From assembly GCA_013339765.2 (NCBI GenBank), contig CM023454.1, forward strand, positions 147,435,603-147,499,602: a DNA stretch of 64,000 nucleotides, read 5' to 3'. A program made the translations under genes and the position numbers. The notes under the pieces were generated by a model. The model was given only the letters and a program-made list of their open reading frames with translations, searched no databases and had not been told where the DNA came from. This DNA is from Haemaphysalis longicornis (taxonomy: Eukaryota; Arthropoda; Arachnida; Ixodida; Ixodidae). Positions 53,140 to 63,372 of the stretch are shown here, in pieces. Position 1 is the stretch's first letter. Each line of letters begins with the position of its first letter.

Positions 53140-53400
53140 GAGGCGCAGTTTTCGCTTCTCGGTCGATTCCCGACGAAGCGTTGGGCGACCAGCCAGGCGA
53201 CCGGTTTTGTTGGCGTCTTCGGTCGGCGAGTCAGTCACACTACGGCGACTTTCCATCGGCCGACGTGTTTGTGTCGCCGTCGGCGTAGTGTGACAACGCG
53301 GTCTGGCAATTCGACAGTTGGCCGATGGTTTGGCGACTCGTCGGCGTCGCCGTCGTGTCGGCCTAGTGTGTCTGATACGACCAAGCGACTAAACAAAATG
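53140..53400. repeat. GGCGAC/GTCGCC-rich inverted-repeat cluster
   Basis: The cluster has many GGCGAC and GTCGCC words in both orientations. The best local fold is 53235-53292: TCACACTACG...CGAC against GTCGCCGTCGGCGTAGTGTGA, a hairpin of about 58 bp with TIR-like ends. It could be a miniature foldback element. Confidence 0.5.
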
Positions 53401-53404
53401 TGCT

Positions 53405-54600
53405 AATTGGAGTTCACGTTGACGTCGCTCGAGTCGCTAACGTGGTATGACGTCACAAACTTTGTTATGCTGGCAATTCACTGACGTCATGGTTAGTGGC
53501 GCTAGCGATGGGTCCCGATCTCCAGGAGAGCTTTTAGGTACTTTTTAGAAGCGAATTAAAATATATATTAAGCGCTTGCTGTACCCAGCACTTCGTGTTG
53601 AGGGTCCTTGCATACAGAGAAAGCCTACAGCAGGCTTTTTACAGACTTAAAATTTGGTGGCACAACACCTTTAAGAACGGGTTGATTATTGATGCTGAGT
53701 TCAGGATCCGGTATAGAGTGAGAGAGAGAAAAACTGCGCCAGCCAACCCTTGCTCGATCATTGTGGAAAAGTGGCCTATCTAGTCGTGACCTACACCACT
53801 GCGTTGTCGCTACAGCCCGCGCTTCGATCCCTTTGCCTGTCCATGTTATCGCCTCGCCAGGTGACACTATAAATGGTGTCACCTACCTACATAGCGCGCA
53901 CGCATGTCGTACGTGCTTTCAATGAACTTCAGTTGTTAGCGCCGGTACACTTCGTCAAGCGACGCTCTGTTCCAACGAAGCGAAAACGTAGGGATTAGCT
54001 GAAAAGGCCCGTCGGTCAAACGCCCGGCTTCGTGTAAGTGAGGTAGGTTGGAGAAGAGCCTGGCGCTGTGCACCTATGCCGGGGGCAGCGCCAACATGAA
54101 GGCAGAAAAAAAAAATCCACGAGCCGTTATCCTTCTGCGAACAAGGTAGATGACCAGCCAAGCTGCATAAAGTACATATCACGCCCATAGATGGTTAGAG
54201 GTTATTTTGAGCATTATTTGGCGTTGGTAGTGACGACGTACTTGTGACGACGTAGTTGTGACGAAACATGGAAGGACTAGAGTTGCATGCTGGCCGGCAA
54301 AGTTGAGGCTGTCCGTCTCGTTCCTATAAAAACCCGCGTATTGACAGCAGACGGGTACTGCTATACATTTACATCTTCACTCTGAAATCACCCATCGTGA
54401 CGAGTAAATGAAACTAGGCTTAATCAGAGCCTCGCCTCAGCGGCCAATTGTCGTATAATTGTTTTCCGGGAAATTTCCTGCTGAGCATACGCGACAAAGC
54501 TGACTTTGCCGCAAAGCATTTTTGGATTCACAGAATAAGCTTCCCTGAACGGAATCCTAGCCACACACAGCTTCACCGTAGAAGGAGCAACAGTTCGGCG
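53405..54600. other. Unassigned, no supported gene
   Basis: 53640-53670 (AAAATTTGGTGGCACAACAC) resembles, in reverse, the LINE stretch around 51805-51830, suggesting a very short LINE scrap. Nothing else recognised. Confidence 0.45.
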
Positions 54601-54604
54601 CGCG

Positions 54605-54712
54605 CAAAAGATCCCCAGGTGGTCAAAATTTGCGGGGAGCCCTTACGGCGCACCTCATCGCCTGCGAAGCGTCGGCGCGTTACACTTCATACTCAATCAG
54701 TCAAGTAGCGAC
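54605..54712 (+). mobile_element. SINE 3' fragment
   Basis: CCCCAGGTGGTCAAAATTTG, GGAGCCCTTACGGCGCACCT, CATCGCCTGC and GGCGCGTTACACTTCATACT with a CAATCAGTCAAG end. The head is missing or unrecognisable upstream of 54605. Confidence 0.8.
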
Positions 54713-54714
54713 AG

Positions 54715-55940
54715 TTCCACCTCGGTGCTCCCAGCGTTCAATGGAGACATATGTGCGCTTCCCAAATAAACGTTCGTCAAGGGAGGGGTGTACATTCCAG
54801 ACCGGAACTTCCCATAACTGGTTCCACATAGCTTTCCTCTCAGGAAGCGTCGTTGTGTTTCCTATCTCGACGATCACGGCAACATTTTTTTTTTTTTGTC
54901 TTCCTTGTCGGCGGCGCCCGTTTGCTCATTTAGCGCACTGCGCCTAATTCGCGGTGCGCACGCAGGCACACAGCGCGACAATGCACGTCCGATGGGCGCA
55001 GCACAAGCCGCGGAAGTGGCGCCGCATAACGAGCGCCGAGGAAGCAGCGCGCGCCGGAAGAAGGAAGGAAAAGGGAGACGCTCCAGTTGGCACGACCACC
55101 GGCACGCAGGGCACACGACGCTCCGCACGTTGCCCCCCGCTTCATAAAGTAGCGCCGGATGAGAACAAAAGACGCCCGTGCGTGCGCGCCCACGATTCCC
55201 TCCACATCATATAGCGACGGATCCGATTGGAAGAAGGAGTCGCGCCAACACTCGCGCTGAGCAGGTGTCAAGTGGAGCGTGCATCACCATCTGCCACGGG
55301 CAGTCACATACAAAAAGGGCCCAGCACCCCGATGCGGCTGCGCGCGCACAGCTGACAAGAACGAGCGACTGATATGAGCCGGCACCGAATACGTCAGCAT
55401 CGTCATGAGCATTTCCTCCACTGCGAGACAAACGCCTGTCCCATCGACTTGCCACTGCGATCCGTCCTGCGATGTCCGAATCCGTTCCATTCTTTCGTCC
55501 CGAGTTGTCTTATCACTCCGGATAAGTCGCTCAGGAGATAACTCGTTGTATAGAGGTGATATTATAGAAAGAGGCGCGCGCGAATCGGCGCGCGTGCAGG
55601 CAGTGGAAAAAAAAAGTGACAGCGATGCTGTACCGTTGCATGCACGTGACAGCTGCCGACGCTTCAGCTGTGCCGCATTACGCGTGCGGTGAACGTTTCG
55701 GCGCAAATAAGGCCAGATCAGTGCGCCCCGCCGCATGCACGTGCACGCTTCTGTCGTGGAAAGCTTGCGCGGAATCGCGAACATCTGGCCCAGTTTCCAG
55801 AGCGTCCCGACGAAAAGGCGCTGCACAAAACACCGGAGAAGAGCGGAATAAGGTGCCGGCACAAACGCCACACTGGAACTGCACGCATAGCACACACGGT
55901 GCGCATAAGATGACCAAACGCACTGCGCGGCACCCGAGAA
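54715..55940. other. Unassigned, GC-rich
   Basis: Many overlapping frames on both strands (54874-55956), including a 203-codon minus-strand frame, none with a recognised motif. T run at 54885-54897. Confidence 0.5.
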
Positions 55941-55944
55941 AATT

Positions 55945-56170
55945 CTGGGCTTTCAACGCGCCGAAGCTACGCCAGGGCTATGAGGCGCGCTCTAGAGGAG
56001 AACGCTGGCTTCGTTTCCGCCACCTGGGGATATTACACGAGCGCCGAAATCTCGACACACGGGCGTTTCCACTTCGCACCTCCACCTGAAAAGCCGCGAG
56101 CGCGGCCGGGAGTCGAACCCGCGTCCTTGGGCTCAGTAGCACGTCTTAGCCACTCATCCACCGCTGCCGG
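55945..56170 (-). mobile_element. tRNA-derived SINE, nearly complete
   Basis: On the minus strand: GGCAGCGGTGGATGAGTGGC (box A decayed to TGGATGAGTGG), box B GCGGGTTCGACTCCCGG, GGTGGAGGTGCGAAGTGG, CGCCCGTGTGTCGAGATTTC and GGCGCGTTGAAAG. Confidence 0.88.
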
Positions 56171-56179
56171 TATGTTGCC

Positions 56180-57045
56180 CATCTATATGTCCGCAGTAAA
56201 CCTTCAACAACTTGCTAATCGATGCACAGCGACTTGTGTTTACCCGTCCGCACTGTGGCGGCATACGCAGGAAAACGGCGAAGGGGCCGCGAAACCTGAA
56301 ACCCAGCCGCCTCAAAAAAGATAGGGTCCATGGCACAGGGGACGGGCAAGGCCACTGGCTCGCCTCTAGTAACGACGACGGATAATGAGTTTCAGGGACG
56401 TACCCAGAGGGGGGAGGGGGGGGAAATTTTTTGGGCCATAGCCCCCTTCCCCGCGCCACCTCTCCTATCCCCTCGCACACATCCTAAAGCGCTGCCATAT
56501 GAATCCTGGGCTTGATAGCTATTTGAGGCGTTTTGTTCTTTTGGAATGAGTCAATCCACCTAAGGGGAATTTGAGGGGAGAAAAAAAAACGAAAGTTTGG
56601 AACCGGACCTAAATGCAGTGCTGTCAAAACTATTAAATGACATGTTTCACATGTCAGCCAGGGGAAATCTATAGCAACAAGCAATTAAGAATTATGCGAA
56701 GAATTTGAGCAATATTAGGATAAGTTCAGATTTGGCTCGTACTCAGTTGAAACAGAAAAGTTGGTGCGGCATTCTTATGACAACTTTCAAGAATGGTACG
56801 ATAGAGTTTTAAGCAAAAAAGTCAATATACATGCAACAGAGCTTCAAGAACAGTGTAACTATACAATGAAGAGCCGTGAGGCAGCATTAGCAGCTCTTTT
56901 CGAATTGTTCCGTAGGGTGCTTTTTTGGGCACGCCTGAAAACACTCATAAGCTCTTCATTGCCTTGCCATAAATTTCCGAAACGCTTCACAAGAAGCCTG
57001 CTCATATCATCTTCCATGGCTTGTAAGCAGCAGCTAATTTATTAG
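56180..57045. other. Unassigned
   Basis: G-rich stretch at 56408-56424. AT-rich from 56520. No motif recognised. Confidence 0.5.
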
Positions 57046-57049
57046 GCAC

Positions 57050-58105
57050 GTACCCGTAATTACCCGATTCTAACGCGCAACCGATTTTCCCGGCAAAAAA
57101 GCCGAAAAAACTTGCACCTCCGATTGTAACGCGCACGGAACTTTGTGAGCAAGAAAAACAAATGCGAGAGAAACGGGCGATTTTTAGATGCGAAGGCATC
57201 TCATTCACCCGCCTTGTCCCTGCAACCGGTGTCGGCGCTGTCGTCGGCGTCCGCCCCTCCCCATTCTCCTCGCCGCGCCAGCTGCGCTCTCCGCCGCTCA
57301 CCCCCCTCTCTCCTCTCCGAAAGCGAACACTATCTCGCGAGGGGCATTGAATTGGATTCGATTTGATTTGCTTGGATTGGCTTTGCTTGGATTGGATTGG
57401 ATTAAAGTGGATTGGTTGTTGGATTGTGTTGCGTCATAGCCGCGGCAGACGCACTGGCGCCAGACGCCCCTCACCGTTATGCGCGCTCAAAACGCGGTGC
57501 CTGCGCCGCTCTGCTCATCGTACCAGCGGCGCCGTTCCTCCGCTGGCCAACGCTGCAACGTGAACCCTATGCGTCGCATTTACACAGGGGTTCCCGCGAG
57601 GGGAGGTTGGAGTTTTTTTCCCGAGGTAATCTCACTCATCTCACTCCTCGTCGCTCTCCGCGCTGACCACAACATCTCGTCCTTGGTGCCGTCAAGCGCG
57701 TTCACGATGCCACACTTCATAACGGACGTTCAACCATGATCGATGGGATTGTGGCCCACGCCTCGCACGCCCCTCCTGCGAGCTTCTCCAGAGGCCCACG
57801 CTTCAGCCGACCGCTCGTTTTGAACGCGTGGGAGCCGCTGCTGCTGCCATTGCTGTTATCAAGCGCGCAAGTGGAACGATTTGACGATTTGTGTGAACGC
57901 CGATAGAAAAGCCTTGCGCCTATGCTTTCCTGCGTCCGAAAAATCGTTGCTAAAAGCTTTGGCGCCACTTTGAGATGGCGATGGGCGGGGCGAAATTTTC
58001 GTTGTTTCGGCAGTTCGGTTTCGTATCCGATTCTAACGCGCATGCGATTTTTCGACCTATTTCTCCGGAAAAAAGGTGCGCGTTAGAATCGGGTAATTAC
58101 GGTAC
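57050..58105. mobile_element. TIR element H, ends GTACCCGTAATTACCCG
   Basis: The left end, GTACCCGTAATTACCCGATT through AACGCGCA (57050-57079), is inverted at 58077-58105 with one missing base in the right copy. The TIR is about 28 bp. Just inside each end a second, inverted GATTxTAACGCGC copy lets each end fold on itself. The interior (about 1 kb) has a GGATT-type repeat at 57350-57430 and no recognised protein. Its right part recurs at 1-290, so it predates the large duplication. Confidence 0.75.
57350..57430 (+). repeat. Imperfect GGATT/TTGGATT simple repeat
   Basis: Repeated TTGGATTGG-like words with interruptions, inside element H. Confidence 0.8.
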
Positions 58106-59346
58106 ATCCCGAGGATTCCGTCTTGGGATTCTGAATTGATTTTACATTATGCACTTCGACTGGGATCAGCTACGCGATTGCTGACCGTATATAATAGCTG
58201 TACAGTTGAACCAAAATCGCCTTCTGTCCCTCACTGCCCGCCAGCAGCGGTTTGGCTGTGGGAAACCCCGCGCCCCCTGCATGCTTCGCCGCCCCTCCCA
58301 GGTTTGCCGTAAGTCGAGATGGACCAGAAAATAAAAAAAAGAGAAAAGGAAACCATTCAGAATTGCGGGGACTCGAATCCATGCCGTTGCAGTGGGGACC
58401 AAATATTCTGCCTCAAAGCCACGAAGACCGCACGGCGGGCCCTCTTTGGTCGTTGGTGAAAAGAATGCCGCTAGCGTTTAAAGCGTCGCATAATTCTGAA
58501 TTGCCTTCGTTTGGAAAATGCCCATTTCGCGTACGCTTCACTCGTCACGTAGTTGCACATGCGAAGCCCCCGACCAATGGATGCGCTGCGTCACATCCGG
58601 GTCATCTGCTTTCAGCCAAACAGGGCTCGCTCGAAAGGGACAACACATTTAAAGACGGGCGCGAAGTGGACAGAACTCAGAATTCCGCCGCAGCGTTGTA
58701 TACGCAACGGAATGACGCTTCCCGGAGGACGGTCGGTCGGTACCCCCGATGGTCACACCAGTAGCCCGTGCACTACCGGCGCCCAAACTGACGTTCCCAT
58801 TACGGAAGGGGAGGGCGCGATAAACGAACGAGGCCGGCCGGCGACAGGGCGGCGGCCGCAATTTGGCGCTCCGCGGTCATCCCACATCACTCAGTGCGAA
58901 AGGATATCAACACGACGACTCCCGTATTACGCGTGTTGCGTGCGCGCGCCCAGAACCCATCGAGCCGTTCCCATTAACATCGACGCGCGCGCCTCGCTAC
59001 ATCGGGTATACAACCGGCTCGTCCCCCGCCGGACCATGCAGCGCCCATTTTGCCGCCCTCTAAGGACGTGGCACTCGAGCGCCCTTGGCCGCAATCATGC
59101 GCGGCGCGCGGATGATGACACTTATCGGCCTCTCTTTGCGAGCAGACAATGGGATATTACTCGGAGTGTTCTTACAGACGCCTACCGGCTCCCGCCATTT
59201 CCCGCAGCAGGCAATCAAATCACGCCTTCCCAGCATGTAGTGCCGCCAGCCGCGCCGTCACCGTCTGCGACGGGCCTCGTTTTTTCCCGGCAGCCCGAGC
59301 ATACCTGCACCCTGGTTTAGTCTCAAAACGACCACGAAGAAAAAAT

Positions 59347-59919
59347 TCACAGCATTCCACGGGGTGAATGATGATGAGTGGGCGAAGCTCCTGAGTGGAA
59401 ATCATCGGTAAAACCGTGACTCTTCAGTGAAAGTTCGCCCACTACATCTGTTGTCCGAACGTAACGTCTAGAAAGTCTCGCTCGCTTAAACCGCGCTCGT
59501 CGGCACCTTGGGGCTGAGCTCGCCTGATGCGTTTTGTAGACGGCCTCACGAGCTCTCACTGCATCGGGGTCTGCCTGCCGATACGCGCGCTTTCTCGCCG
59601 CTTCTTGTTCTCTGACGTTTTGGAGATCCTCTTCGCGCCGCAGCCGTGCCGCTTCGCGTACGGCAGGGTCCTCGCGCCGTTGCCGTGACGCTTGGGCCTC
59701 TCGTTCTCGATCGAACGCTGGGACCTTGGCGGCGTCGTCGCGCAGCCAGACGACACGCTTCGGCCTCCCGCTCTCGTACGGCAGGATCTGGCGGCGGCGT
59801 CGCGCAGCTTCACGGAGCGCTTCTGCCTCGCGGGCTCGCACATCTGCAGCCTTATCCATCGGGCGACTCCGAGCGCGCGCCAACAGCGAACGGATTTTAT
59901 TACAACGCCTCCCCGCCAT
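59347..59919 (-). CDS. STPR-like R/E-rich repeat protein in a mobile element
   Basis: 190 codons, intact, on the minus strand. A short basic N terminus (MAGRRCNKIRSLLARARSRP) is followed by charged repeats of about 23-24 residues. VRAREAEALREAARRRRQ, FDREREAQASRQRREDPAVR, EAARLRREEDLQNVREQEAA and RKRAYRQADPDAVRAREAVY share R/E spacing. The C terminus is DDFHSGASPTHHHSPRGML, partly encoded by the TIR end. STPR repeats of about 23 residues bind DNA in some invertebrate proteins; that function is not shown here. The start could be the internal Met at about residue 21 (MDKAADVRARE), which begins the repeat region directly. No nuclear signal beyond the basic stretches and no catalytic domain is seen. 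Confidence 0.6.
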   Translation of the reverse strand: MAGRRCNKIRSLLARARSRPMDKAADVRAREAEALREAARRRRQILPYESGRPKRVVWLRDDAAKVPAFDREREAQASRQRREDPAVREAARLRREEDLQNVREQEAARKRAYRQADPDAVRAREAVYKTHQASSAPRCRRARFKRARLSRRYVRTTDVVGELSLKSHGFTDDFHSGASPTHHHSPRGML

Positions 59920-60050
59920 CTAGTAAACAATCCAAGAACTAAACTAGAGGTAGCCACGCCATCTAGTACACAACTCCAAGCGCATCTTTTCATCATATAC
60001 AAGTACCGCCATCTAGTAAACAATCCAAGAACTAAACTAGAGGTGGCTAC
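59916..60050. repeat. 39-bp unit duplicated within the STPR element leader
   Basis: CCGCCATCTAGTAAACAATC and the following CAAGAACTAAACTAGAGGT occur at about 59917-59954 and again at 60008-60046. A partial CGCCATCTAGTACACAACTC lies between them. Confidence 0.9.
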
Positions 60051-60337
60051 ATACATACGTCGAGGATGGACAGACCCACGCCCTAAGGAGCTTCGCCCCT
60101 CAAAAAACGCAAACTTGTTCATTTTGAAGGAGCTATACCCCTTGCGAAACCTACTAAACTTCATTCCGCCCCGCCTTCTCCAAGAAAAAAATAGCGAGCA
60201 ATTTATTGAGAAACATTCAAATTTCGCGCTACACGACGTCAGATGCCGCGCAATAGACGAAACGCGAAAAAAAAAATCAGTTTTGAGTCTTCAAATTGCA
60301 CGATAGCGTGCATGCGATACGGTCATATGGATCCGGA

Positions 60338-60555
60338 CCAGCCGCGGTGGCTAAGGCTGCTGCTGAGATTAAGGACGCGGGTTCCCCCCGGCCGCGCTGG
60401 ATGCTTGTCTGATGGAGGGCCAGGAAAAGCGAAAGCGCCCATGTGTTGAAATTTCGAAGATTGAACATTTCCAGCAGCCAAAATAACTCGGAGGAGCCCT
60501 CCACTACGGCGCGCCTCATAGCCCAGGCGAGCTGATTAGCCCCATTACCACAATC
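60338..60555 (+). mobile_element. tRNA-derived SINE, duplicate of 1741-1960
   Basis: This is the same insertion as at 1741-1960 but with a better head. CAGCCGCGGTGGCTAAGGCT is box A-like and GACGCGGGTTCC precedes a C run in box B. The body has CTGATGGAGGGCCAGGAAAA and CCTCCACTACGGCGCGCCTC. Confidence 0.85.
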
Positions 60556-61474
60556 CACAATTAGCTGTCCCAGAGCAATCGTCCAGTCGCGCTTGCTACT
60601 GGCTTCGGTCAGCGGTCACCAGTGGCACGAACAAGATCCCGTGCCGTCCGCCAGAGAGTGGCTGGGCAGTCGACAGGGCTTGACTGGACGTCTCGTATTC
60701 CGCGTGCTTCAAGTTCGCCACAAGGTCGGTGGCATCGTTATTTGCGGGTCCTCTTAGTGAAGCAAGCCAGTATTTTGTCCTCACGGCTCCTTGCCAGCCT
60801 TGCGTGTCCCTCGCTGGGAAGGTCACTCCCTGATCAGCGGACCACCGCGACGAGAGCGACGAACGCTCAACAAATGTTTACTTCTTTTGTGCGAGTCGGA
60901 GACAAACGCGTGCGTACGCTTTTCAAAAGCAGAAACGAAGAGGGTTCCGGGTCCAATGGTCGAAGAGGGTCTGACTGAGCACAAACACACTGCTTGCTAC
61001 GCCTCTATGCTCGACTCGTTGCTCGGTCGCATAACTTAGGCGGAACCCGCGCGGTGCACAGCCCGTTTCAGCACATTGAAACCACTGGCAAGGCGATTCC
61101 AGTTTCTTTCTCTTTTTCTGTGTCCTTTGCAGAAAGAAAGTGACCCAACATTGGCCGCTACGCCCTACATCAATCGACTATCTCCCACTGCTCACTCCGA
61201 GTTATCAGTTCGCCTTCGCGCTAGCTCGGTTGGCAGAGCGAGTGCGCGAGGGTCTTTTCTCAAGTACGAAGTTTTCCGAGATGCCGTGCAGCTCCGTTTC
61301 CCATAGCCGTGCGGCCGCAATAAAAGTTGATGGGCCCGCCTCCCTTTCCCCCTTCCGTGGCATGCAGGTACTCATCCCCCCCGACCTGCAACTTGCACCC
61401 AGCACCTTTACGGAACGCGACAGCAGATGCGCTCACGTTCGTTGCCTCGGGGGAGGGGGAGGGAGAGAGAGAGT

Positions 61475-62185
61475 GACATTTATTCAAAGGGCTCCCCTTA
61501 TGGGGCGGTGGCGGCTGGCCGCAGCGACCTGGAGCAACAAGTCTAGGTGGTGTTGCCTGGAGGCCTCGGAGCTTCGCAAGGCCTGCTCCCAGGCCTGGGG
61601 GTGGGGAGGGATTCTTGGCAGGGCACTGGCAGAGGGAATTAAAGTGGGGTCCAGTCACACCACCTAGGTGGTGTGTCCAGTGCACCACAGTGTGAGGGAA
61701 ACAGGCGGGGTGGGAGTGCTGCAGGATTGTGCGATGAGGGAAGGTGTGCGCTTGGATGGTGCGCCACATGCGGGCCTCCTCTGGGGATATGGGGCTGTAG
61801 GAGGGGGTGGGGTCCGACGGTTCAGCCTGTGGTGCAGTGTAATGTCGGTGTATGTGTACAGGGGGGATGCTGTGGTTAGGAGCAAAAGAAGCAGGAGCCC
61901 GGGTAACGAGTTCTCGAGCATGCGAATGTACTGCCTCATCGCCTCCTAAGCCAGTGTGGGCCGGAGTCCACAGTAGCTCCACAGGATCCTGGGGAGGCTG
62001 TCGGAGGATGATACGGACAGCTTGTGGAGAGATACGTCCCTTAAGGTAGTCGGAGAGGATGGTGGTGGGTTGGGGATGTTGAACTAGGGCGAGGGCAATG
62101 GCCACTTCCTCTGCCACCGTAGGAGAGGGGGTGAGGACAGACATGGTTGCGGGGTGTGGAGGGCCGTGCATAGAAATGGCGTAAG
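61475..62185 (-). pseudogene. LINE RNase H C-terminal part and 3' end (copy 2)
   Basis: Counterpart of 2890-3735 without the 3078-3267 insertion, so the original order is visible. The minus strand has SPTVAEEVAIALALVQHPQP, TTILSDYLKGRISPQAVRII, LLWTPAHTGLGGDEAVHSHA and ISPEEARMWRTIQAHTFPHR. In another phase the C-terminal AWEQALRSSEA block follows, then AATAAA and a CT tail near 61465-61480. The final RNase H histidine is in TPAHTG; the first aspartate motif is lost by truncation near 62180. Frameshifts make it dead. Confidence 0.85.
61656..61675. repeat. Perfect 20-bp palindrome, copy 2 only
   Basis: CACACCACCTAGGTGGTGTG, inside a short addition relative to copy 1 (about 3052-3066). A second CTAGGTGGTGT word lies in another copy 2-specific addition at about 61541-61551. 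Confidence 0.92.
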
Positions 62186-62714
62186 CCTGATTTTAGAGAG
62201 TACTTGTTTGTTGAGACGAAGCCCCGTGTACACGAAAGGCCGACTGCACATGCATTTGTGGCTATTAGATCGTCGTTTCTTACATGCTCACACTGCCACC
62301 TCCGACCCTCTTTCGTGCTGAGCCGAGTACACGTTCAAGTACTGTTGCGCGGTACAATCTTGTATGGAAACGCTGGAGAAATGTTCTTCACTTAATTACA
62401 CGAATGACAGCCAACAGAAGTTGAAAAAAGTAGTCGAAAAAATTAGAAATAGCAATGTGCCTGAAGTTACTGGTTTTTCCCACGTTTACGCGTCAGGTGC
62501 GGGTGGGTTAGGGAAGTGTTGTACAGTAACAGGAACGAAAGCTCTTTCCCCGTTCCTCCCAAGTTTTGAAACGAGTTCCCGTTAAAGTTCCTTTAATGCG
62601 AAGGAACGCGTTCCAGTTCCATTTAGAACATGGAACGTGTCGTTACATTACGTTACATTACATTACAAAACCCGAAGATTTGTACGCAAACAATTACGTG
62701 ATCCACCTTTCACT

Positions 62715-63372
62715 CACTCTTAAACAAAAAAGCTCGTAAAAGGTAGTAACGGCTGCATTTACTAACTCCTTATGAACTTGACTACCCCCCAGAACGGTTG
62801 GTAGGTCCTACCACTAAGTGTTGAACCATTACTAGTGTAGATTGTGCACTTAGTAACTGCTGCTGGTTTGATACTAACATTCACTTAAGTAACAAATTCT
62901 ATGAATTATTGAACATAATAACTACAGCACTTTTTCCACACGAAATCATGATTAAAAAGTTTCTGCAAATCCCACACGCTGTCTTGTATATGCTCACATT
63001 AAAATCCATAATTCTAAAATTATCGCTTCAATATTTGGTTTTTACGACAAATCCACCGACTCTCTCAGGGGAACTTTCGCTCCTAGCTAGAAGAGCAGAT
63101 GTACTTCTAAGGTAACTAAGTAATACTCGCTCTCCTCGCGTATCCCGTTGGTTTTCTTGCTCAATTCAGTTGTTGATTGTACACGTGTGATATGTGCGTG
63201 ATGAATGTGTCTAGGTCGCGCTGCGCACTCAGCAGATCCACATCCACATTGTCACGCGTAGCTTTTTACTAGGTCATGCATGACCGGTTAGTAAAGGCAA
63301 CTAAGTACCTAGTCAATACTGGGACAAGTAACTGGTAAGTGCACGACCTTTTTTTTTTTTTTTGAGTGCTCT
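62715..63372. mobile_element. MITE-like element, duplicate of 4281-4942
   Basis: Same AT-rich segment as in copy 1 with small indels. The ends are less well conserved (ACTCACTCTTAA at left, TTTGAGTGC at right). Confidence 0.55.

Larger units (their letters stand above)
59346..60101 (-). mobile_element. 756-bp inserted element carrying an STPR-like frame (copy 2 only)
   Basis: Copy 1 reads through poly-A into CGCAAACTTG (about 1507-1525) with nothing inserted, so this is a clean presence/absence. GGGCGAAGCTCC at 59380-59391 is inverted at 60087-60098. The left TIR lies 34 bp inside the insertion edge. Both edges sit in A runs (AAAAAA on each side), which could be the target or its duplication. 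On the minus strand a non-coding leader with a duplicated 39-bp unit (59916-60050) precedes the 190-codon frame. The TIRs suggest a DNA-transposon derivative. Confidence 0.8.

Noticed and set aside
55284..55895. 203-codon minus-strand frame as a gene.
   Set aside because: GC-rich DNA with open frames in most phases and no recognisable motif or splice context.
61260..62171. 303-codon minus-strand frame as a gene.
   Set aside because: Only the first half is LINE RNase H. The rest reads through 3' UTR and the flank in the wrong phase.
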